Shown here: one piece after another, positions 1-4,043 of the stretch | Numbering within the stretch: position 1 is the first letter of the stretch | Layout of the letters: the number at the start of each line of letters is the position of its first letter | From: Candidatus Proteinoplasmatales archaeon SG8-5 | GTDB lineage: Archaea > Thermoplasmatota > Thermoplasmata > SG8-5 | Length of the DNA stretch: 5,785 bases | Reading direction: 5' to 3' | NCBI GenBank assembly: GCA_001595885.1 | Contig: LSSH01000045.1 | Span: forward strand, 1 to 5,785 | Program-made: the position numbers and the translations under genes | Notes under the pieces: generated by a model | The model's input: only the letters and a program-made list of their open reading frames with translations | What the model was told of the DNA's origin: nothing | The model's database searches: none

Positions 1-16
1 AAAGGAGCCAGATATA

Positions 17-235
17 ATGGTGGACATTGTCGAGCAATCGTGGGACATACAACGCCGTATCGAGGGCAGGGTGAAGAACCTCGGCAAAGGAAAATACGGG
101 CGTGTACTGAAGATGGCCCGGAAACCGGAGATGGACGAGTATGTCAAAGTGCTGCAGATAACCAGCATAGGGCTCTTCCTCATAGGAGGATTGGGGTTCC
201 TCATTTACCTGCTGTGGACAACCTACATTATGTAA
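17..235 (+). CDS. secE: Preprotein translocase subunit SecE (Sec61 gamma)
   Basis: This is the small essential subunit of the SecYEG/Sec61 channel in the cytoplasmic membrane, which clamps SecY during protein export and membrane insertion. The 72-residue product is the normal size for archaeal SecE. It has an amphipathic, basic N-terminal half (residues 1-38, rich in Arg/Lys), the family-typical stretch ARKPEMDEYVKVLQITSIG (34-52), and a single transmembrane helix at about 50-68 followed by a very short tail. The start is chosen because GGAG at 4-7 lies 9 nt upstream of the ATG; an overlapping frame starting at 40 has no such support and no recognisable product. The gene leads directly into spt5 with an 18-bp gap and is the first visible gene of a secE-spt5-rpl11 operon. 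In some euryarchaea ftsZ lies immediately upstream, but that lies outside this window. Confidence 0.93.
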   Translation: MVDIVEQSWDIQRRIEGRVKNLGKGKYGRVLKMARKPEMDEYVKVLQITSIGLFLIGGLGFLIYLLWTTYIM

Positions 236-253
236 GCTGAACCGGAGAATTAT

Positions 254-1165
254 ATGTCGCTGCTTGAGGACATGAAGAAGGACGAACTCAAACCCGTAGA
301 AAAGAAGGATGATGAGCTCAAGGAGGTCCCCGCGAGGACCATCAACCTGATCTGCCAGGGGGAAAAGCAGTTCACCATTACGACCGGCGTGACAGCCGAT
401 TACCCGGTCAAGCTCGAGCACGGCTCCTCGATAGCCGACAGGATCAAGTTGACCGTCAATGTGATGGCCGAGGCAAGTCTCGGCGAGGCCGCCGCTGAGT
501 GGGATATCAACGTAACCATCCCCAACGAGAAGAAATGGGAGATCACCAAGAGCGGGATTTCAGAGAAGGAGATAGAAATCGAGGCCAACGAGACCAGGGA
601 AATGGTCCTGAAGGTCACTGCACCGAAGGGGGCGAGATACGGGGACACCGTGACCGTCGTACTCACTGCCATATCGGTCTCCGATCCTGCTTTGTCAGAC
701 TCATTGACCACGAGGACCACGGCAAGGCATTCCATGCTCGCCGTGAAGACCCAGATAGGGCACGAGAGGAGCGTGGCGGACACCCTCGCCGCCAGGGCGG
801 AGAACATTGGAGTACACTCGATAATATGCCCGGCGCCCCTGCGCGGATACGTCATCGTCGAGGCGATGAACACCGACCGCCTGGCGGAGGTCGTGAAGGG
901 CATCAGAAGGGCCCGCGGAATCGTTCAGGGCGAGATGGACTTCAACGAGATAGAGCATTATCTCACACCGAAACCTCTGGTCTCGGGTATAGTCGAGGGT
1001 GACATCGTTGAACTCATCGCGGGACCGTTCAAGGGTGAGAAGGCCAGGGTCCAGCTGATCGACGAGCCGAAGGAGGAGATTACGGTCGAGCTGTTCGAGG
1101 CCTTGGTCCCGATTCCTGTTACAGTAAAAGGAGACAGCGTCAGAGTAATTGAAAAAGACAGGTGA
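254..1165 (+). CDS. spt5: Transcription elongation factor Spt5 (NusG family) with N-terminal Ig-like extension
   Basis: Spt5 binds the RNA polymerase clamp through its NGN domain, with Spt4 as partner, and promotes processive elongation and coupling to translation. The C-terminal half is canonical: an NGN domain at about 160-240 (HSMLAVKTQIGHERSVADTL, then ICPAPLRGYVIVEA and a GIVQG segment) and a KOW domain at about 245-303 (GDIVELIAGPFKGEKARV). Archaeal Spt5 is usually near 150 residues, whereas this protein has 303. Residues 1-27 are highly charged, and about 28-157 form a beta-rich segment whose pattern (NVTIP, then IEIEANETREMVLKVTAPKGARYGDTVTV) resembles NEW3/CARDB-type Ig-like domains, usually found in exported proteins. 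No signal peptide is present. GGAG at 244-247 supports the start at 254. An internal ATG at 734 with a weak AAGG upstream could in principle yield a canonical-size Spt5, but this is speculative. The stop overlaps the Shine-Dalgarno of rpl11. Confidence 0.9.
   Translation: MSLLEDMKKDELKPVEKKDDELKEVPARTINLICQGEKQFTITTGVTADYPVKLEHGSSIADRIKLTVNVMAEASLGEAAAEWDINVTIPNEKKWEITKSGISEKEIEIEANETREMVLKVTAPKGARYGDTVTVVLTAISVSDPALSDSLTTRTTARHSMLAVKTQIGHERSVADTLAARAENIGVHSIICPAPLRGYVIVEAMNTDRLAEVVKGIRRARGIVQGEMDFNEIEHYLTPKPLVSGIVEGDIVELIAGPFKGEKARVQLIDEPKEEITVELFEALVPIPVTVKGDSVRVIEKDR
1160..1165 (+). promoter_or_regulatory. Shine-Dalgarno for rpl11, overlapping the spt5 stop
   Basis: AGGTGA lies 4 nt upstream of the ATG at 1170, and its TGA is the stop codon of spt5. 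This site decides the rpl11 start: the in-frame ATG at 1149 has no such site, lies inside spt5, and would add seven residues (MKKTGEH) absent from the L11 family. The overlap suggests translational coupling between the two genes. Confidence 0.8.
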
Positions 1166-1169
1166 GCAC

Positions 1170-1646
1170 ATGGCAGAAGTGATAGACGTTCTTGTTGACG
1201 GGGGGAAGGCGACGCCCGGGGCACCGTTGGGACCCCTGCTCGGACCCCTCGGCGTGAACATACCCCAGATAGTCGGCGTAATAAACGAAAAGACAAAGGC
1301 CTTCGACGGGATGAAGGTCCCGGTCAAGCTGAAGATAGACCCAATGACCAAGGGCTTCGAGGTCACGGTGGGCACTCCGCCGACCAGCGCCCTCATCCTG
1401 AAGGAGCTGGGCATCGAAAAGGGCTCCGGTGAGAACACGCAGGTCAAGGCAGGCAACCTGACCATCGAGCAGGCCAAGCGCATAGCGGAGATGAAGAAGG
1501 ACTCCATGCTCGGAAAGACACAGAAGGAGCGCGTCCTGGAAGTGGCCGGCTCCTGTGTGTCAATGGGTATAACCGTCGACGGTTTGGATGCTAAGATGGC
1601 CCAAGCTGATATAAAAGAAGGTAAATACGATTCGCAGTTCGACTAG
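1170..1646 (+). CDS. rpl11: Large subunit ribosomal protein L11 (uL11)
   Basis: L11 binds the GTPase-associated centre of 23S rRNA and helps organise the stalk base where elongation factors act. The 158-residue product starts MAEVIDVLVDGG. It has the hallmark N-terminal proline/glycine segment KATPGAPLGPLLGPLGVN (13-30), which forms the factor-facing domain, and the C-terminal rRNA-binding domain beginning around GTPPTSALILKELGIEKGS (68-86). The length is normal for archaea. The start at 1170 was chosen from the family N-terminus and the adjacent Shine-Dalgarno. The neighbours secE and spt5 upstream match a known archaeal order; rpl1, rpl10 and rpl12 do not follow, as also in M. jannaschii. 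Oddly, the 3' end from codon 140 to the stop is repeated downstream at 1780-1840 with a different last few codons (here ending YDSQFD, there YDKHFD), so the present C-terminus may have been swapped. Confidence 0.96.
   Translation: MAEVIDVLVDGGKATPGAPLGPLLGPLGVNIPQIVGVINEKTKAFDGMKVPVKLKIDPMTKGFEVTVGTPPTSALILKELGIEKGSGENTQVKAGNLTIEQAKRIAEMKKDSMLGKTQKERVLEVAGSCVSMGITVDGLDAKMAQADIKEGKYDSQFD
1586..1646 (+). repeat. Direct repeat A, copy 1: 3' end of rpl11
   Basis: This copy is the functional 3' end of rpl11 (residues 140-158 and the stop). Positions 1586-1630 match 1780-1824 at 44 of 45 bases (the only difference is t1622 versus c1816). The following 16 bases match at only 9. The transition from near-identity to divergence at 1631 is abrupt. 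Confidence 0.9.
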
Positions 1647-1694
1647 TTATCAAACATATCTGCCTGCAACATTTTACAACCGGTAATCATGGTG

Positions 1695-1769
1695 CGGCAA
1701 GCTTGATTTGAAACCGTTATAGACGCTTGCCTGGGGTACCCCGCCCACCCCAATTATGAAAGAACCGAA
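1695..1769 (+). repeat. Direct repeat B, copy 1 (75 bp)
   Basis: This 75-bp element recurs at 1979-2052, with only one substitution and a one-base length difference around 1736-1737. It contains a perfect 7-bp inverted repeat (GGCAAGC at 1696-1702, GCTTGCC at 1725-1731), and in this copy only a perfect palindrome GGGGTACCCC (1733-1742). The stretch AAACCGTTATAG (1711-1722) between the stem arms resembles an archaeal BRE/TATA box. It lies between rpl11 and the duplicated rpl11 tail. No transposase or terminal inverted repeats are seen. I do not recognise the family. Confidence 0.88.
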
Positions 1770-1779
1770 CAACTGGGAA

Positions 1780-1840
1780 GGATGCTAAGATGGCCCAAGC
1801 TGATATAAAAGAAGGCAAATACGACAAACACTTTGATTAG
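1780..1840 (+). pseudogene. Duplicated 3' fragment of rpl11 (repeat A, copy 2)
   Basis: This 61-bp fragment repeats the end of rpl11, coding for DAKMAQADIKEGKYDKHFD followed by TAG. It has no start and no upstream L11 sequence, so it cannot make a ribosomal protein. Relative to the live gene, the last codons differ: Ser-Gln becomes Lys-His, while the flanking Asp, Phe and Asp codons differ only synonymously. That pattern suggests that both tails were once under coding selection. This is therefore not a simple decayed copy. It may be the displaced original end of rpl11 left behind by recombination, or a tail from a related strain. It sits 10 bp after repeat B copy 1 and is followed by AT-rich spacer. 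Confidence 0.8.
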
Positions 1841-1978
1841 AATTTATTAAAATATGTGTTTGTCGGAGGAGTAAAGGACATCAGTTGTTAGTTGATTTCC
1901 TTTCTCCAAGTTTGAAAGAATCAATTAGCTGTGCAAGATTATGGTGAGTTTGAAATACTTTCACCCGATATCATTGTC
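1841..1978. other. Non-coding AT-rich spacer with a long imperfect hairpin
   Basis: No plausible reading frame is present. The notable feature is an imperfect hairpin at 1868-1907: GGAG, a bulged T, AAAGGA, one mismatch and ATCA on the left pair with TGAT, TCCTTT and CTCC on the right. This gives 14 base pairs around a 9-nt loop (1884-1892). The first bases after the duplicated rpl11 stop (TTATTAAAATAT) loosely resemble those after the real rpl11 stop (TTATCAAACATAT), and the last bases before repeat B also match loosely (TCATTGTC versus TCATGGTG). The two spacers may therefore share an origin, this one carrying about 90 bp extra. Confidence 0.5.
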
Positions 1979-2052
1979 CGGCAAGCTTGATTTGAAACCG
2001 TTATAGACGCTTGCCTGGGCACCCCGCCCACCCCAATTATGAAAGAACCGAA
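1979..2052 (+). repeat. Direct repeat B, copy 2 (74 bp)
   Basis: This is the second copy of the element at 1695-1769. It keeps the 7-bp stem (GGCAAGC at 1980-1986, GCTTGCC at 2009-2015) and the AAACCGTTATAG stretch (1995-2006). Where copy 1 has GGGGTACCCC this copy has GGGCACCCC, so the perfect 10-bp palindrome is lost. Both copies end in ATGAAAGAACCGAA, after which the flanks are unrelated. The copy lies about 160 bp upstream of leuC. Confidence 0.88.
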
Positions 2053-2160
2053 ATGTCGATAATAAATTAATCCGCTCCGAGCAGGCCGATGGGGCTTGGG
2101 GAAGGCCAGCGTAGGAGGGGAGGGGGAAAACGAACGAAGTGAGTGGGGCTATAACATTAT
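2053..2160. other. Intergenic G-run cluster upstream of leuC
   Basis: No gene is seen. The + strand carries five runs of four or five G within 58 nt (2091-2094, 2098-2101, 2117-2120, 2122-2126, 2145-2148), so a G-quadruplex is conceivable, though one loop would be about 15 nt. A reverse-strand open frame spans 1961-2215 but crosses the repeat and the promoter and resembles no family I know, so I treat it as spurious. Confidence 0.35.
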
Positions 2161-2170
2161 ACGTTTTAAA

Positions 2171-2183
2171 AAAACCTTTATAA
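2171..2183 (+). promoter_or_regulatory. BRE/TATA promoter for leuCD
   Basis: TTTATAA at 2177-2183, preceded by an A-rich BRE-like stretch and CC, fits an archaeal TFB/TBP site. With the usual 25-27 bp spacing, transcription would start near 2205-2207, giving a leader of only about 7-9 nt before the leuC ATG at 2214. The +1 would then fall inside the dyad at 2198-2218. No competing promoter of comparable quality lies closer to the gene. Confidence 0.6.
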
Positions 2184-2197
2184 CCCTCTGAGATAGC

Positions 2198-2218
2198 CCC
2201 ATGGAGGGTCTCCATGGG
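2198..2218 (+). promoter_or_regulatory. Perfect 9-bp dyad over the leuC Shine-Dalgarno and start codon
   Basis: CCCATGGAG (2198-2206) and CTCCATGGG (2210-2218) are exact reverse complements separated by GGT. The left arm includes the Shine-Dalgarno (GGAGGG at 2203-2208, partly in the loop) and the right arm includes the start codon (2214-2216). As DNA, this would be a symmetric operator over the predicted transcription start. As RNA, it would hide both Shine-Dalgarno and ATG in a hairpin, but only in transcripts starting upstream of 2198. Which applies cannot be decided here. Confidence 0.55.
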
Positions 2219-3473
2219 TTATACTATCAGCGAGAAAATCCTTATGAAGAAGGCCGGCGAGACAGAGGTCGAGCCGGGCGATATCGTGAACGCGAACGTA
2301 GACCTGGCCATGTCCCATGACAACGCTGCATTAGTGTCCAAGGTCTTCGGCGAGATAGGCGTCGGCAATGTCTGGGATGCGGAGCGCATCGTCATTCCCA
2401 TCGACCACCGGGTGCCGGCGAACAACATTAAAACGGCCGAGGGGCACAAGAGGATTCGCGAGTTCGTGAAGGCGCAGGGCATCAGGCACTTCTACGACAT
2501 CAGGGAGGGCGTTTGCCACCAGATAATGCCCGAACTGGGCCATGTCGTGCCCGGGGACCTCATCGTCGGGACGGATTCGCACACCACGACCTACGGCGCA
2601 TTCGGAGCCTTCAGCACGGGCATCGGCGCGACGGAGATGGCCGCAGTCTGGGCCACGGGAGAGCTGTGGCTCAAAGTTCCGGAGACGTTCAAGATCACAC
2701 TCAACGGCCAGCTGCCCGAACATGTGTACTCGAAGGACGTGATTTTGCACATCGCGGGGGAATTAACCGCCGAGGGCGCGAACTACAAAGCCATCGAGTA
2801 TTACGGCCCCGCATTGGATGCCATGAGCGTGGGAGCTCGGATGACCATCACTAACATGTCAATGGAGATGGGTGCGAAGGCAGCCATCTCGGTCGCAGAC
2901 CGCAAGGTTCTGGAATATCTGAAGGGTAGGACGGATTCAGAGGGGGAAATCGTTACCGCTGACACAGATGCAACCTATGAACAAGAGCTGGAATACGACG
3001 TGTGCGAGTTGGTTCCTAAGGTCGCGTGCCCGCACGCCGTCGACAACGTCAAGGCGGTAGAGGAGGTCGCCGGAACACCGATCCACCAAGCTGTCCTGGG
3101 CTCGTGCACCAACGGCCGCGTCGAGGACCTGAAGGCTGGTGTTGACATGCTCAAGGGGCGCAAGATCAACGACAATGTCAGGCTCATCGTTGCACCTGCG
3201 TCAAGGCAAGTGTACCTTAACGCGATGGAGCAGGGCATTCTGAAGACCTTTGTCGAGGCCGGCGGGGTGGTCATCAACCCGGGCTGCGGCCCATGTCTGG
3301 GAGCCCATGAAGGAATATTGGCCGCGGGAGAGAACTGCATCGCATCCACCAATCGTAACTTCCAGGGAAGGATGGGCAGCACCGAGGCCGGCATCTACCT
3401 GGCCAGCCCGGCGACCGTGGTCGCGAGTGCGGTGGCCGGGGAAATCACCGACCCCAGGGGGGTGAAGCAATGA
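2214..3473 (+). CDS. leuC: 3-isopropylmalate dehydratase / homoaconitase-type large subunit
   Basis: This is the catalytic large subunit of an aconitase-superfamily hydro-lyase that, with LeuD, isomerises 2-isopropylmalate to 3-isopropylmalate in leucine synthesis. Archaeal paralogues can instead act on homoaconitate or citramalate derivatives. The 419 residues match the compact archaeal/Thermotoga LeuC class. Visible motifs are the active-site VGTDSHTTTYGA (118-129), the three [4Fe-4S] ligands Cys298 in GSCTNGR and Cys358/Cys361 in GCGPCLGAH, and STNRNFQGRMG (378-388). The start is supported by the family N-terminus (MGYTISEKIL) and GGAGGG at 2203-2208. An ATG at 2201 is out of frame. The stop overlaps the leuD start, implying an equimolar heterodimer. 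Substrate choice cannot be settled from this subunit; leucine synthesis is the default reading. Regulation may involve the dyad over its start. Confidence 0.95.
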   Translation: MGYTISEKILMKKAGETEVEPGDIVNANVDLAMSHDNAALVSKVFGEIGVGNVWDAERIVIPIDHRVPANNIKTAEGHKRIREFVKAQGIRHFYDIREGVCHQIMPELGHVVPGDLIVGTDSHTTTYGAFGAFSTGIGATEMAAVWATGELWLKVPETFKITLNGQLPEHVYSKDVILHIAGELTAEGANYKAIEYYGPALDAMSVGARMTITNMSMEMGAKAAISVADRKVLEYLKGRTDSEGEIVTADTDATYEQELEYDVCELVPKVACPHAVDNVKAVEEVAGTPIHQAVLGSCTNGRVEDLKAGVDMLKGRKINDNVRLIVAPASRQVYLNAMEQGILKTFVEAGGVVINPGCGPCLGAHEGILAAGENCIASTNRNFQGRMGSTEAGIYLASPATVVASAVAGEITDPRGVKQ

Positions 3474-3955
3474 AGGGCAAGGTGTGGAAGTACGGGAAGG
3501 ACGTGAACACCGATGTCATTCTGCCAGGCAGATATCTGGATTCCTATGAGCCCGACTACCTCGCATCACACGCGATGGAGGACCTAGATTCCTCGTTCTC
3601 CAAGGAGGTCAGGCCCGGCGACATCGTGGTCGCGGAGACCAATTTCGGCTGCGGCTCGAGCCGTGAACAGGCGGCGAGCTGCCTCAGATATTGCGGGGTC
3701 CAGGCTGTCGTGGCGAAGAGCTTTGCCAGGCTGTTCTACCGCAACGCTATCAACCAGGGCATCGCCGTAATAGAGTGTCCCGAGTGCGTGGCCGCGCTCA
3801 ACAAGGGCGACGAGGTGGAGGTGGACATCCCGTCGGGTACGATCAACAATATCACTACTGGCCAGACAATCCGGTTCAAGGCATTGCCGCCGTTCGTGAT
3901 GGAGATTATTGATTCCGGCGGTTTGGTCGAGCATCTGAAGAAGAAGCTGGGTTGA
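3470..3955 (+). CDS. leuD: 3-isopropylmalate dehydratase / homoaconitase-type small subunit
   Basis: This swivelling small subunit completes the active site of the LeuCD dehydratase. The 161-residue protein is typical of archaeal LeuD/HacB. It shows NTDVILPGRYLDSYEPDYLA (13-32), containing the substrate-specificity loop, the conserved NFGCGSSREQA (58-68), and SFARLFYRNAINQG (84-97). The ATG overlaps the leuC stop in an ATGA arrangement, and GGTGA at 3461-3465 provides a Shine-Dalgarno, so translation is coupled. The loop after RYL, known from studies of methanogen homoaconitase to help set specificity, reads YLDS here, with Asp where relatives I remember have Asn, Lys, Arg or Val. The substrate therefore stays open between isopropylmalate, homoaconitate and methylmalate-type acids. 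There are no truncations or frameshifts. Confidence 0.93.
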   Translation: MKGKVWKYGKDVNTDVILPGRYLDSYEPDYLASHAMEDLDSSFSKEVRPGDIVVAETNFGCGSSREQAASCLRYCGVQAVVAKSFARLFYRNAINQGIAVIECPECVAALNKGDEVEVDIPSGTINNITTGQTIRFKALPPFVMEIIDSGGLVEHLKKKLG

Positions 3956-3976
3956 ATATCAACGAATGATTACTCC

Positions 3977-4010
3977 TATAATATTTCCTGCCACAATAAG
4001 ACTTAAATAT
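3977..4010 (+). promoter_or_regulatory. Candidate promoter(s) for the subtilase gene
   Basis: Two TATA-like elements lie between leuD and the subtilase gene: TATAATAT at 3977-3984 and TTAAATAT at 4003-4010. The first predicts transcription from about 4006, giving a leader of nearly 40 nt that includes the full Shine-Dalgarno. The second predicts a start near 4032, at the edge of that site. The first fits better with a Shine-Dalgarno-led gene. No clear oligo-T terminator for leuCD is seen in this short gap. Confidence 0.4.
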
Positions 4011-4031
4011 TCTCCTTGCCCTTAGAACCTC

Positions 4032-4037
4032 GGAGGT
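4032..4037 (+). promoter_or_regulatory. Strong Shine-Dalgarno selecting a TTG start
   Basis: GGAGGT ends 6 nt before TTG at 4044. This supports TTG rather than the in-frame ATG at 4077, which has no ribosome-binding site and would remove the charged N-region (Lys6) of the signal peptide. Confidence 0.75.
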
Positions 4038-4043
4038 CTGGCA

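Noticed and set aside
1149..1169. Upstream ATG start for rpl11 adding MKKTGEH
   Set aside because: It lies inside spt5, lacks a Shine-Dalgarno, and the family N-terminus begins at 1170.
701..1507. Long reverse-strand open frame (268 codons) opposite spt5 and rpl11
   Set aside because: It lies antisense to two clear conserved genes, its translation matches no family I recognise, and it is explained by high-GC codon bias.
1647..1694. Transcription terminator after rpl11
   Set aside because: Only one run of four T is present and no stable hairpin was seen, so a terminator cannot be supported.
1695..2052. CRISPR-like array
   Set aside because: Only two copies of the 75-bp repeat, with a spacer of over 200 bp containing an rpl11 fragment, and no cas genes.
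1586..2052. tRNA gene as an integration target in the repeat region
   Set aside because: No cloverleaf, T-loop or CCA-type end could be found in either strand; the core repeat is clearly rpl11 coding sequence.
1756..2062. Leader-peptide attenuation control of leuCD by the short MKEP frames
   Set aside because: Neither tiny frame contains a leucine codon, and no terminator/antiterminator pair adjoins them.
2201..2213. ATG at 2201 as the leuC start
   Set aside because: It is out of frame with leuC (13 bp away), and its own frame does not give a LeuC-like protein.
1961..2215. Reverse-strand open frame of 84 codons in the intergenic region
   Set aside because: It runs through repeat B, the G-run cluster and the leuC promoter and has no ribosome-binding site of note; no recognisable domain.
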